Assembly (NCBI GenBank): GCA_037447655.1
Contig: JBBHKE010001038.1
Span: 1 to 64,000, forward strand
Source: Zygnema cylindricum
Taxonomy: Eukaryota; Streptophyta; Zygnematophyceae; Zygnematales; Zygnemataceae
Direction: 5' to 3'
DNA length: 64,000 nt
The notes under the pieces were generated by a model. It did no database searches, was not told the DNA's origin, and worked only from the letters and a program-made list of their open reading frames with translations. Each line of letters begins with the position of its first letter. The first letter of the stretch is position 1. The translations under genes and the position numbers were made by a program. This document shows, piece after piece, positions 10,501 through 22,158 of this stretch.

Positions 10501-13500
10501 AAGGGAGTTTTCTTTTTTTAATGCCACATGGGCGTTTCCCAATATTTGTTTGTTCCAATTCATAAAGTCGTACTTTCCCCCAGTCAGAAAATGCCAATAA
10601 TTTTCCATTCGGAGATATGGCACTGCAAGATATATGTTGTACTGCATTAGACTTTATTTGTGCCAAAAGAACTGGTGGGTTACTATTCATAGGAGAACAA
10701 TCTGGTTTTCGGGTTCCCTTCGGAACCGAGTTCCTTCCTTCTATTCCATTGCTAAGTCCCATCTCACTTTCTCCTTTATGCTTTTTAGTCATTTTCTCCT
10801 CGATCTCTCCACTTCCTCCCTTCCTTTTCCCAAGAACTCCATTACCAAGTGTTGTGCTTACTTCCAAGTGGCCAGTTCCATTACCCATGATTGGGTGCCT
10901 TCCCTCCCTCCCCTTCTGTTGTAATTCTAACAATTGTTCTTCTTTCTCATGGACCCCAAATCCTTGCGTTCCCAAATTTCTCAATCCACCTCCCTCCAAT
11001 CTCCATACATCAATGGATGTTGGTTGTTGTACCATCAACAACTGCTTTCCATACTCCGTTTTCTCGTCCGTAAGTTGCATGTATGGGATTTGAGGCGATG
11101 GGCAAACAGGATATGGAAGATATTCCATAAAATAATTTGCCGCGTAAGTAAAAAGCTGCGTGTCATTTCCTCCCGAAATAAGCATGGGAACGTTGGGAAT
11201 TTTTCGAGCCTTTTTTTTCCGTTGACCGAAAGAAAAATTCTTGTCCTTTTTCTGCCTCACAGGGAGAGACTCTGGAACCACCCCACCTCAACTTGTAATG
11301 TCAAAAATAAAAAAACCTCATACGGTGATTATATGTACAAGATTACTGGAGATACCAGCCAGTAATAAACGTAATCATACAGAAAAATGTATTTTTTTTA
11401 TAATCGTACAGTTTTCTGTACAAAAACTGTAATGCTCTGCCAGAATTGATCACCATGATGGTACAAAAAAAGGTGTTTTTTACATAAACGTACAGTTTTC
11501 TGTGATTACAGGTCTGTTGATAATAGCTTCAACGTCCATTCATCATACAGCAAAAATAAAAAAAACAAATACGTCCCCCGAATGTACAGAGATGAAGAAA
11601 ATAAATCAAACATCAGTCTCACATTAAACAAACACATTTCTATTGATTTTCTGCAATCGCCCTACTAAACGATCCAGCATGTTTTAAAACACAATTTCAA
11701 TCAAACATTTATTTATCTTGACAGAATCAGATAATCAGATTCGATCAAATCAATCAAAAATCAGAACATATTGGAACCTTCATGTCATTGGGCCATTGTT
11801 CTTCTCAACTTGGTGGAAAAGAATAATTAACCGCTCAACATGATTCCCAAAAGTCGTAACTCCTACAGAAATCTTTAGGCATCTCATCAGCTAAATACAA
11901 AAACCTACAGTATTGCCTCTACAACCCAGGTAAGAAAGCCTAAAGGAGCTCTAGCAAATAATTTCAAAAAACTCTAAGAAACCATTCTTCCCTTACCTTC
12001 GTCAGTGGCCGGTGGAAAAGCAATCGCAAGAGCTCTCACATCATGAGTGTGGGCTTTTCTCCCTCCCACAAAAACCCATGGACCAGCGCCTCCCACAGCC
12101 ACTCCTTCGGCCCCTCCCTCCCTGTCTTTGATGCGGTGGTAGAGAATTACCTGCAATAACAAAACATTTTCTCATTAATACGACACGAAGTAATACATAT
12201 TACAAAGGAATTGTCCGTTCAAACGAATAAAATAACGAGTAAATCTTCCAATTGCCCGTCATAACTGATAAAACGACAGAAGGAATGGATCCAACAAACT
12301 ATTTATCTGTCTTAACCGATAACACGACAAGAGGAGTTTAACACACGACATATTGCCCATCTTAACAGATTAAACGAAGAGAGGAATACATCTAATTAAC
12401 TGCTTGTCTGTCGAACCGATGAAGTGAGGAGAGGAATACAACACACAAACTATTTGCCCTGCCTTGACCAATAAAAAAACGTCATTATTAGGAACATCTC
12501 TCATAGATCTCTCCCTCCCTCTCTCTCTCTCTCACACACATTCTCTCTTCCGCTCCCACCGATCTCTCACACTCCTCTTCTAATAAAGTGTTACCGCTAG
12601 CAATTCACAAAATCTAATAGTGATGACCGGTGTACTTTACCTGTCCATCAATGCCGGCTGAAAAAACATTCTCATGAGAAGGGGCGGCTGCCAATGCCAA
12701 AACATCGGCCTTATGTCTTGTATGAGCCTGGATGAGAGTCCCTTGTCTTCCGTCCCAAAACTGAGTACAACCACTTCCATCTCCACTAACTAGTGTATCA
12801 TCTCTGTTCCCATCCAAAAGCAAATTATCCCTCAAGCCTCAATTGAAATTGCACATACAGTGGAGTCCAATTTTGTAGACCAAGTTTGACATTTTGTAGA
12901 CAAAGTTTTAGACATCAAATAAAACAATCGGAAAAAAAAAAGTTCCTCAGCTTGAATAAAGATTGCACATGATGGTAAACCAGCATATCGTACAGACAGT
13001 TTCTTCTTTAATAGAAACACAAAAGCAAACCCTCAGCTTCAGTTGCAGATGCACATAACATAGAACTAACGCTTTACGAGAAGAGTTTCTTATTGAATAA
13101 ATGAAGAAAATTTTGCCAAACTTACACTGCCGTAATGATACTATTATTATTATAATAACAGGAATCATACAGAAGTGTACAATTCGTCTATATTATGTAC
13201 AATTACTGCGATTACTGTCTAAAATTGACACTAATTGTACAGAAAAGCATACAAGTCGTCCACATTTCTGTATGATTACAACAATCAGGAGTAATGACCC
13301 AATTAACAGTAGAACATTCATAGACCAGTGAACCTGACACACGAATACATATCAAACAGCTTACAACTGCCCACCAATAAAAAAACAGAGCAAAATAACT
13401 TAGAATATTATTGCTCAAAGTCGTATTTTAATGGACGATAATGGAATCAGAGCAATAGAGTAACCAATAATAATGCTGAAAGCCATACTTTTAAGAAGCA

Positions 13501-16500
13501 GAAATATAAAATTGTCACTCAAAAGTGACATTTCTAAGGGAGTCATTATTTTAAGAGGCAGTAATCTAAAACTATCCCATGAAAGAATATGTAATTGTTG
13601 TTCTTAAGAAGCAGTAATCTAAAACCATCCCATGAAAGAATAAGGAATAATTGTTCTTAAGGGGCGGTAATCTCATCACCCGCTGACCTGAGCACAATCA
13701 GTGCCCATATGCAGAGGTCGTCCGCCCTCGCACTCCCGCCTGCACTCACTGTCATTCGGTACACCTCCCGCCCCGACCCTACCTCCCAGCATCGGATACA
13801 CCTGGAAACACGCCAAGCAAATAAGGAGAACAATTTCCATTTAGACAATTTGAATAAATCATATCATTAATTGATCAGATCGTTAATAATAACACTAATA
13901 CATCATTGATTAATATATTGATAATGATATATCATTAACCTCCTGCACCGATCCGACCTCCCAACACCAGATACACCTGAAACACTCCACAAAAAAATAG
14001 GGCATTTAAACCTCCAGATCCACCTGTTATGCCAATCAAAAAAAGGAAAATAGTTTCCACTACAACTTAAGCAGCTTTAAGTTAACTTGAGTTAGTCAGA
14101 TCACTGATCATATGAGGGAGGAACGATAGACCTTCGGATAATTGAGACCTAGGATTCAGTTTTGAGGTGTAACAGCATAACAACAAAATCACATAAAAAC
14201 TGCAGTCTCAATTGCACTTCCTTCACAATATTTTCCCCTCCCCTTCCCCCTCTTCCTCTCGCTCCCCCTCATGCAGTAACCTTTTACGTTTTCTCGAAAA
14301 AAACCAGTCCAAAAACCTAAAAACCTTTTTCAGAGACATTCACTTTCGCTTGTCGAGTCACTCACGAGCCCAGTCAGGAAAGGAAGGGAGGGGAAGGGAA
14401 GGAAAAGGAAAGAAGGGAAAGGGATTTACCCATCTGAGCCTCCACTAAAAATGCGACTCCTGTTCGTACTCCAAGCTACCGACAACATTCTTCCTGAAAC
14501 ACGATATTACAATGACAACAGTTTAGGAAACAAGTTATTTTCTCGGTATGACCTTCTTGGGAATATAAAGCTTGGGAAAATTACATTCAACCCTCTGAGC
14601 TTAACAATCAAAAAGAGACACACCTGAAATTGTTTACATTTTTTTAGGGACTCTGGCTTGCGGCTACACCCTACCTCAGTACTCTGAGTTAGTGAATTAT
14701 TAGTGTTGACACCTTCTCAGTATTGATTATGTTCAGATAAGTGGCTCTTAATGGACCACTTAACAAAACAGGATTAGTTAAGTTTCATTTATAATTTTAG
14801 GTCAAAGAACCACACACTTGAAAAAGAGATATTAACCCAAATAGAGATAGGCAGTGTAACCTGTAAATCATAATCTAGACCACACTAATTTATGTTCATA
14901 AGAACTTATTCACTAAAAATGTAGAATCCCCACCATAGACCCCTTTTAAGCATTACATAAAGAGTATTGTGAATGTTGAAATTAGGGAGGAATGGAGGGA
15001 AGGAGTGAGGGAGTGGGGGAGAGAGAGAATCATACCAGCCACTTTTGGAAATGCTTTTGTAAATTGAAGCCCATTTGATTGATCCACAGTAAATAATCGT
15101 ATGCATCCATCATCGCATGCCACAGCAATCCTCTCCTCCTCTCTCTCTCTCTGCCTCCCAACCTTCCCCTCCCCTTCATCTCCCCTACTTGTATCCTCGT
15201 CTGACATGTCCTCCGAATCCTCACTCGATTCTTCACTTTCGGCGTCACTTTCATCAAAATTCTCAGGTCTAGAATCACCGGAAACGCTACTTCTGGTTGA
15301 AGTGGACTGAATTCTCGGTTCCACTGCCATACCCCAAACAGCTCCACCATAAGAGTCCGACACAGCCTGCGAAGAAAAAGGGGTCCAACATGTAAGTTGG
15401 GTTAAAAACAGTTAAAGGATGGCTGAAGTCGGTTGCAAATGTTAAAAATGGCAAAAAGATGATTAAAAATGGTTACGAAAACAGTGTGTTTGGGTTTTAC
15501 CAATGAGTTAAAATAAACCTTCCAATTAAGATAAAAAACTTCCTTTAACTGAGATGGTCATTGGCTAAAGTCCACCTTTTAATCGATGTCAGAGTCAATT
15601 CTGACTCAACTGAATCTGAAACAGTCGTGGGTTTTTTACAATCCAGATTCATTTAGGTAGCTAACACTCGTTAAAGGAGTTGTGGCTCAACTGGTCCAAA
15701 GTCGTCCAAACTAAAAATAGTTCTGTTTCACACTTATCATACCTAATAATGATTACAATAATCAACCTTCATAAACCTTCATAATTCACAAACTCTAATA
15801 GCGATGAAAGGTGTAATTTGATTGAAATCGACAAAAAGAATAACCCTACTGTAACTGGTGAGAGTAAACAGTTTCCGGTTCAACGGTATACATCCATTTC
15901 GGACTTTATCTATTGACAGAAGGTTCAAAATAATGTCTGTCTACATAATATCTGACAGTTTATAAAAAGAAAGGGTTCAAAATAATGTCTTTCATATCTT
16001 ACTTGCTAAAGATTTGAAATAGATGACTGCATAACCTTTGACAATTAAAAGGGTTCAAAAACTTGTCTTTTAGAAAAATGCGAAAAATGCCTTCCAGAAA
16101 ATGTACTTAACACCTCACTAGATGAAAATTCAAATAGGATCACTGTCTCACCTTTGACAGTAAAATGGGCAGAGAAATAAAGGTTACAAGAAAATGTCTT
16201 TTGATGAACGGCTTTTAGAAAAATATCCAAAATACCTTACTTGAATAAAATTTACGTACAAAGATTGCACAATATTCGACAATTACAATGGTTAATAAAA
16301 TGAAAGGGTTTACAGAAATGTATTTTCTAGCCTTTTTTTACAGCTAAGATTTAGTGAAACTCCTTTCAAAGAAAGGTCTCTAAGAACAAATCTTTCAAAG
16401 GAATGTCTTTTATGGTTAACTTGCAGGAGAAAAAAATACATAATTCTTGACAGTAAAAATAGTAAAAAAAAAGAAAGGGTTCCAAAAAATGTGTTTTAAG

Positions 16501-18032
16501 TAATAAAATTTCATACTTCTAATACAGAATACCAAAAGTATCATTTTTACCTTAGGATTTAGTGATCCAAAATCCCACTCCGTAATACGGCCGTCCAGTC
16601 CGGCCGAAAACAGGCGGTCAAATGGAGATGAAGGGGTCCCAGGGGTCCACACTAAAGACGAAATCGCAGATTCCTTCCGTCCGGGAATTCGCTGGAAAAC
16701 AAATGTTTTGCCCAAATTTTCATTTCAAAATTCATCCAATTTTTCATTCATTCAAACATTCATCCAAAATTTATTCATGTCAAAATTAGTTCCAAGTGAA
16801 TTCAAAAACTGGTTCAAAATCCATTAGAAAAGCTAATTCACTCCATATTTTCAATTCGAAATTAAATAAAAAATCAATTCATTCCAAACTGTCATGCCGG
16901 AATTCAGTCATTCCAAATCATCTTTTCAAAATGATTCCAGAATTCATTTGTTCCAAAATCCCAATTCACAGGTTTATTCAATTTTCCCCATTTCAACAGG
17001 GCTCGGAATTTGGTTCAAGATTACACCCTTTGTCAGCACAAAAAAAAAAAAAAAAAAACATTCTCCAACAAAAAGGAACTTAGAACAGACTAACAAATAC
17101 AGTCTTAACAAGAAGCCGTAACAAAGTTTCAATTTTCAAAGAGTCAAAATTTTCACCTTTAAGTCAATAAAATAAAAAATCAAAAATTTAAAAGGCAGAA
17201 AAATACAGTAAGCCCAAACAAACAAACAAACAGAAACAAAAACAAACAGGCAAACAGACAGCGTGACAAGCGTGACTCCTCTCACCAGCTGACACGCCCA
17301 TCCAGTCGATCCCGCCGCTACTGTCCAAACCTCAACGTCACCACTGTCACGCGCTACCGCCAACCTATCCCCGCCAATACTAGGAGAGAGAGCCACAATG
17401 GGAGAGGGAGACCAGTCTACGAGGCGACATCGGTGAAGTTCCACCATGGAGCTTGACTTAACTACAGACGCCTCTGGCTCTGAACCCTGGAGATGATTGG
17501 CGATATTCAACTTCAAATTAGGGTTTTGGCAAGTAAATTGGCAACTGCTGCTGAAGGTTGAGGTAAAATCAGACAGTCCTTCGAGATGTTTGGAGATAGA
17601 ATTAGGGTTTTGGAAAGGGACTGTGCTATTGGGAAATTGGCTGGGATTAAGGTTTCTGCAAGTCGGTTGGGAGATGCTGTATAAGCTGGGGTCAGGGTTT
17701 GGCCCTGAACCCTGAAGGTGATCGGAGATTGAATTAGGGTTTTGGAAAGGCAATTTGTAACCGCTGTTAAAGCTTGAGTTAGGTTTTTTGCAATTACTGT
17801 TGAAGCTCAAAATAGGGTTTTGGAAAGGAGCTTTGTCGCTGTTAGTTGAGTCCAAATCAGGGTTTTGGACAGAAATTTTGGAACTGCTGTTGAAGTCTAC
17901 GTCGGAGTTTTGGCAAGTCAATTTAGAGGTGCACGTTAAGCCTGGAGCTGTGAGGTCTCTGGAAGAGAAGGACGGAGAAGAGAAGGTTCCTGGAAAGACG
18001 GTGAAGGCGTCGTCGTCCAATTCTGGAGGCAT
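7503..18032 (-). CDS. UTP4: UTP4/cirhin-type WD40 protein of the SSU processome
   Basis: Eleven exons join without a frame break: 18032-17286, 16691-16551, 15366-15036, 14493-14430, 13801-13688, 12803-12641, 12150-11997, 11271-10418, 10112-9928, 9058-8801, 7857-7503 (TGA). All introns are GT-AG. The sum is 3366 nt, or 1121 residues from the first ATG and 926 from the internal ATG at 17447, where the family's usual start ([16 protein letters not shown]) lies. Colinear family landmarks are [78 protein letters not shown] and the C-terminal [26 protein letters not shown]4 belongs to the t-UTP/UtpA subcomplex of the nucleolar small-subunit processome, needed for pre-18S processing. It has two beta-propellers. 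Lineage-specific inserts are an acidic Ser/Glu loop in the 15366 exon and a basic KKHK/KKRK segment in the 11271 exon. Several introns hold MITEs. It is single-copy-like and apparently intact. Confidence 0.93.
7983..8196. mobile_element. Fold-back MITE (TA duplication) in the last UTP4 intron
   Basis: The ends CACCGCTAATCATTATTAG and TAATAACGATTAGCGGTG are flanked by TA at 7981-7982 and 8197-8198. The 214-bp element has long internal inverted repeats (CTCCGTACACGCTTG... pairs with ...GTGTGCACGGAG), so its RNA would fold into a hairpin. It is intronic and non-coding. Confidence 0.82.
9146..9281. mobile_element. Small hAT-like MITE in a UTP4 intron
   Basis: Inverted ends CATAGCTCAAGTGTACAAAA and TTTTGCACATTTGAGCTATG frame 136 bp. 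The flanks GTTAGGAA and GTCAGAGC may be a decayed 8-bp duplication (5 of 8 bases agree). The end resembles the CATAGTTCAAAAGTAGG end of the element at 20671-21172. Confidence 0.6.
12560..12632. mobile_element. MITE end beside a UTP4 splice donor
   Basis: The terminus ...CTAATAGTGATGACCGGTG ends at 12632 and is followed by TA (12633-12634). It matches the TA-duplicating MITE family end. On the gene's strand the element begins 8 bases after the last base of the 12803-12641 exon, so the donor GTAAAG is followed at once by MITE sequence. The other end was not located. Confidence 0.6.
13159..13285. repeat. Inverted repeat in a UTP4 intron
   Basis: AATCATACAGAAGTGTACAA near the left and the complementary ...ACATTTCTGTATGATT near the right form a hairpin-like pair. 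Related AATCATACAGAAAAATG sequence lies in the intron at about 11378. It is probably a small transposon family. I could not define target duplications. Confidence 0.45.
15740..15813. mobile_element. Decayed end of a TA-duplicating MITE (UTP4 intron)
   Basis: TTCACAAACTCTAATAGCGATGAAAGGTG, read in two parts, resembles the right terminus of the MITE family at 196-749 and 7983-8196. The left end is not clear. A related end occurs near 53160-53195. Confidence 0.45.
17448..18032 (-). repeat. Repeat-derived N-terminal extension of UTP4
   Basis: From the first ATG (18032) to the usual UTP4 start (17447) the frame stays open for 195 residues. It is built from degenerate units around [17 protein letters not shown] and [10 protein letters not shown], rich in Ser, Asn, Pro and Phe. 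At DNA level the units are diverged copies of an AGGGTTTTGGAAAGG-containing minisatellite. No UTP4 family member I know has such an extension. Either translation starts at 17447 and this is 5' UTR, or a minisatellite has been taken into the protein. Confidence 0.65.
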
Positions 18033-18189
18033 GGCATTGTTACGAAACTGGAAATAAATTGGCGAAGAAAAAAAAAAGAAAAAGAGTAGTAGAAGGAAAA
18101 CACACGTCGAGATTGCAAATTCTGAGGCAGAGGCAAAAGAACAGGGAGAAAAATAGAAAATGTATGTGTAAATGGTGAAAACCTCATAC

Positions 18190-18695
18190 AAATGTTAAAC
18201 CCTGATGCATTCTCGGGAAGATCTTGAGGAGCAAATCGTGACCGTCTGTTTTAACATGTACTTCATGACGCTAGGAAGATCTTCAGGAGACAATCTCGCC
18301 CGTTCGTCAGAATACTTTCAGCGTGGCAAAACTTTCAAACTGGGCGGATGCGCTGTCAGTCCTATGGGACAAGAAGAGCAGTCATGCAAGTGGTCATCTA
18401 GCGGCGCGACCTTGGCTGCTGCGACGGTACACATTATATTGCTGGTACGGTACGGTAAAGTTAATAGTACCACAATTTATAGTGCGGGTTCTGAAACCTT
18501 TTTAATCCAGAACCATAAACCGCCATAAACTACAGTATTTTAGTGTCATTATCACCATTTGATTCAGTGGTCCAAAATGAGCCATTGCAAACACAATATA
18601 GCGTAGCTGATTCCAGATGTGCACAATAATTCACTAAGGGTATGTCCCCATGTGCATAAGAAGGGATTTTTTCTATCGTTTTCCTGTAAAACTTA
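18190..18695. other. UTP4 5' flank, no other gene seen
   Basis: This holds the presumed UTP4 promoter on the minus strand. No TATA-like or other named element stands out. The right part (18537-18640) resembles a stretch at 53050-53200, so it is itself repeat-derived. Confidence 0.4.
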
Positions 18696-18913
18696 GGGTG
18701 TGTCCCCATGAACTTGTAACTTAGCGAAATTACTTTGTATTTTAGCGCGGATCCGCCGGACCCGGTTTTCAAGTGTCCCTATGTCTGTAATGACGAAATC
18801 GCAACTTACGCTTGTGACGATTGTATACGTCGACAATACCTGTGACGGTTGTCAACGTCTATAATCTGTGGTCGCACGATATTTTTTGTACCTGCGTGTG
18901 ACGTCGCATGTCT
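18696..18913. mobile_element. Partial PIF/Harbinger-like MITE (GGGTACGGCCCCATG family)
   Basis: Starting right after a TTA, GGGTGTGTCCCCATGAACTT opens a stretch that runs parallel to the start of the complete copies at 21401 and 34449 (…AGCGGACCCGG…, GACGATTGTATACGTCGACA). It stops where another element begins at about 18914. A second fragment of the same family, inverted, is at 32815-32995. Confidence 0.7.
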
Positions 18914-18915
18914 TA

Positions 18916-19532
18916 CCGTGACATTGTAGTTAGAGTAATGAAAAAATTAGAGTAAAAAAACAAAAAAAAACAATTAGAGTAATTGACGCTAATTTATGTG
19001 ATAGAGCTTTTTCAACTATGAAGTTTACTCTAATTTATTTAGTTATTCTATATTGGGTTATGTCGGCGAAAATTATGTGCGCGATAATTATGAACACTAA
19101 ATTACGTAGACGTACAAAATGTGTCAGTCCCGTATAGTACTGACGTCATTATGACGCTAATAATATTTGTCGCATTGAATGTCAGTTGATGTTCACACTG
19201 ACGACGATGCTGTCGACGGACGAGAGTTATGCGAACGGCTTTTTTTCGATGTGATTAATTTTTTTGTTTAGTGCGATTTCACGTGCGAGAGCGATTCTAT
19301 CAAATCATTAATTTGTAACTTTTACTTATAAAAGTACAATTCTGCACGGTCAGACGTCGTCCGTGCTCCACACTATTTAAAAATAACCTATATTATAATT
19401 TTTTACGCTAATTAAACCTCACCTAAATTAGAATAATGAAAAAATTAGAATCGATTACTCTATTTGATGTGATAGAGTCGAAATTTCGAGCGACCGAATT
19501 AGAGTAATTTACTCTAATTACGATTCGCGGTG
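18916..19532. mobile_element. Decayed long MITE, TA-duplicating family
   Basis: The right end CGATTCGCGGTG is followed by TA at 19533-19534. The left end is eroded near TACCGTGACATTG. The interior repeats blocks seen in 196-749 (TTTTACTTATAAAAGTAC, then CGGTC, then ACACTATTTAAAA). Confidence 0.6.
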
Positions 19533-19709
19533 TACACATTTACCGAATTTTTATAATAGATTTAAGCGAAACGGACGTACTATCCGCGCGCTAGTTTCGT
19601 GCGTACTATGCGATTTGAACGACTATGGTATGAGAGTACATGGTACGCAAATGAAGATTTCAAAATTTTACATTAAAATTGGTCGGTTTGTAAAATACTT
19701 GACGATTTA

Positions 19710-20512
19710 GGGTAACCTTCCATCAGGCGTTCCCAATAATAGTACGAACACGTTTAGTGGCAGTAATATTTGTAACACCCTTCCATCAGGTCGTGTCAGT
19801 GAATGAGGTGTTAGATTGCGATTGGTACCACGTAGGACCTGTTGAGTCGCCGGGAATAATCATCATTTCCAAAAGGACAAAATCGCAGCTGCGTATGTGT
19901 ACGGGCAGACGCCGATTAAAATATCTAATAGTGTCACGCTAATGTACAATCTGAACGTTCTTAGGGTTGTTGTGGTATCAACGGCCACGAAAACCGTTGC
20001 AAAATTAAAGTTTGTACAAATGTCCAAGAATGTACCATTTGAATGTGAATCGCTGTATCGCACATTTATGAAGGAGACGTCACAGGATGTCCTACAACCA
20101 CGTTTTTTTTGTCGTCGAGCAGGCTGGCTATACAACCAAGATTTTTTTGTCGTCGAACAGGCTGGCTTTGATGTCACACGCTACACTCTATTTGCCACAT
20201 GTAAGTTTATTGCTTCACGTCTGTCGTGGATCAACTCTGACTTTATAAGTGGACCAAAACACGCGTCCAGTAATCACAAACTCTCCTCCCGAGGACAGTC
20301 AGAGGAGACTAGCTACTTATTGGAAACAAGAAGCGTTTGCGTCGAAAATTGAAAATCGGACGGTGGTATTTTTCTCCAAGAAGTCTGGATAATCTCAACT
20401 AATTTTTTGTAAACATCTTTTGAAAAAAAAAAAAAAAAAACAGTACGGCATAGTACGAAAGGGTACTTTCTCCAGTAAACAAACCCACTTTTCGCCTGAT
20501 GGAAGGTTACCC
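19710..20512. mobile_element. PIF/Harbinger-like MITE, 20-bp perfect inverted ends
   Basis: The left end GGGTAACCTTCCATCAGGCG and the right end CGCCTGATGGAAGGTTACCC are perfect complements. TTA flanks both sides (19707-19709, 20513-20515). A 3-bp TWA duplication is the hallmark of PIF/Harbinger. Relatives with GGGTGACGTTCCATCAGGCG ends are at 35426 and 36246, and partial copies lie at about 23000-23300 and 62530-63010. An ~85-residue frame inside shows no transposase motif. Confidence 0.85.
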
Positions 20513-20670
20513 TTAAGATAAAGCCGTTACCTTCGTCCTTACCTGTAATGTACAGTACACGATCCCCCCCTCGTCGAAAACATTACCGCCAATAATGTTG
20601 ACCGTACAATTGAGAAGCCTCCCGATGGAACTTCGACCTAATAGCAAAGAAAAGGAAAATCACTCCCACC

Positions 20671-21172
20671 CATAGTTCAAAAGTAGGCGTTTTTATGGTA
20701 GGCCTTTGGTAGGCGCACAAAACTTAGCACAAAACTCGCGCAGAGTAGGCATACTGCATGTTTGTGCGTTGTGCACACTCTTGTACGAACGTACGAATCT
20801 GAGGTATAATCTTAGTACATTGCACGCCACGGACAATTAACTGCAGACGCTAATATGACAGATAGTCCTATCGTAAGTTGTGTTATGGGCTTTTCATGTG
20901 ATATTCTAAGATCGCTACATTGATCACCGACCATCCAAATCTGACAGTTTAAATGAAAAATACCTCAAAACTCACAGATTTATTTTTTGTCTGAATGTTT
21001 TTCAAAATTTAGACAATACGCTTAATTCTCTATCGATCGATGTGCAACTCAACCCTGTTACTATTTTTTTTCATTTTTCGACCAATACAACATGGGTCTT
21101 AAGGTCATATTGTATGTTTTGCATATAATAGGCATATTGTATGGGCCTACTTTCACCTACTTTTGAACTATG
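20671..21172. mobile_element. hAT-like MITE with 8-bp target duplication
   Basis: The ends are perfect 17-bp inverted repeats (CATAGTTCAAAAGTAGG). CTCCCACC is duplicated on both sides (20663-20670, 21173-21180). The paralogous repeat at 34080-34260 carries a single CTCTCCCACC with no insert, which is the empty site. An 8-bp duplication fits the hAT superfamily. No transposase frame is present in its 502 bp. Confidence 0.9.
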
Positions 21173-21400
21173 CTCCCACCTTTTAAAATTAAGCACTTTA
21201 CACCGTTTGTACATACAATTCGGGTAAAATGTACAACTTTTCATCTGTTGACTTTAACAAAATTGTGACCAGTTACGTTCAAACGGTAACACTACGGCGA
21301 GTTGCACGAATGTATCGGGATCGCAAATGGGTGTCAACCGATGTGCTCAGATTTGTTTTCTTTGGCATTGACGGTAGAACAAATATCAATATTAGCATTA

Positions 21401-22155
21401 TGGTACGGCCGCATGTACTCGTAACTTAGTGAACTTACTTTGTTTTTTAGCGCAAATCCAGCGGACCCGGATTTCAAGTGTCCCTATGTGTAACAGCGAA
21501 ATTGTCACTTAACGGTGTGACGATTGTATAAGTCGACAATGTCCGTGACGACTGTCAACATGTAACATATCTCTCGCCACACCTTATTTTTCGAAACTTT
21601 TTGAACAATCGCAAGACACATCCTAATTTTTGAAACGATTTTGTATGCCACGTGTCATTGCGTGACATCGTAGACGTACAGCCTTGCAGCCGTGGCTGTA
21701 CGACATGCCTTTGCATAAACCTCTCCTGATTGGCCGCCATGACTTCGCAGATTTTTCACCTTCACAATTTTTCCACCAATTCGTGAAATGACACTGCCAC
21801 ATCGAGACCCCTACAAAAAAAAGGTGCAAGATGCAAGCGGACAAAAACAATCAGCCTTATATTTTTTTTCGTCCTCGAAAACTTCTAAAACCTTTCACAC
21901 GTGGTAAAATGTTTACTTATTTGTCAAAGTGTTTTTAGTTTATTTAAAACACATCGTCGATGTGTTTTAAGAAAAGTTTGAAGATGACGTGATAGTGGGT
22001 TGAAAAAACACAAGGCGACGACTTTTCGTACATCCTAAGTTTCGAGGATGGCGTGAATGGTACACTACAATTTTGTGGTTTCTTCGTACAGTTGCAACTT
22101 TAGCAGTACGACTCTAAGTTTTAAAGTCCGTGCTTAGCCAGGTGGGGTCATACTC
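21401..22155. mobile_element. PIF/Harbinger-like MITE (GGTACGGCCnCATG family)
   Basis: TTA (21398-21400) precedes TGGTACGGCCGCATG, and the right end GGTCATACTC is followed by TTA (22156-22158). It is a full copy of about 755 bp, related to 34449-35422 and to 61107-61884 in reverse. It contains a perfect odd palindrome at 21944-21970 with centre CGTCG. Flanking DNA is shared with the 34449 copy on both sides, so the two loci belong to one larger duplicated repeat. Confidence 0.8.
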
Positions 22156-22158
22156 TTA

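Noticed and set aside
10617-11365. Plus-strand frames opposite UTP4
   Set aside because: They overlap the large UTP4 exon 11271-10418, which has family homology and consistent splice phases on the minus strand.
19897-20352. 151-residue frame inside the MITE at 19710-20512
   Set aside because: There is no transposase or other motif, and related copies at 23000 and 62530 do not keep the frame.
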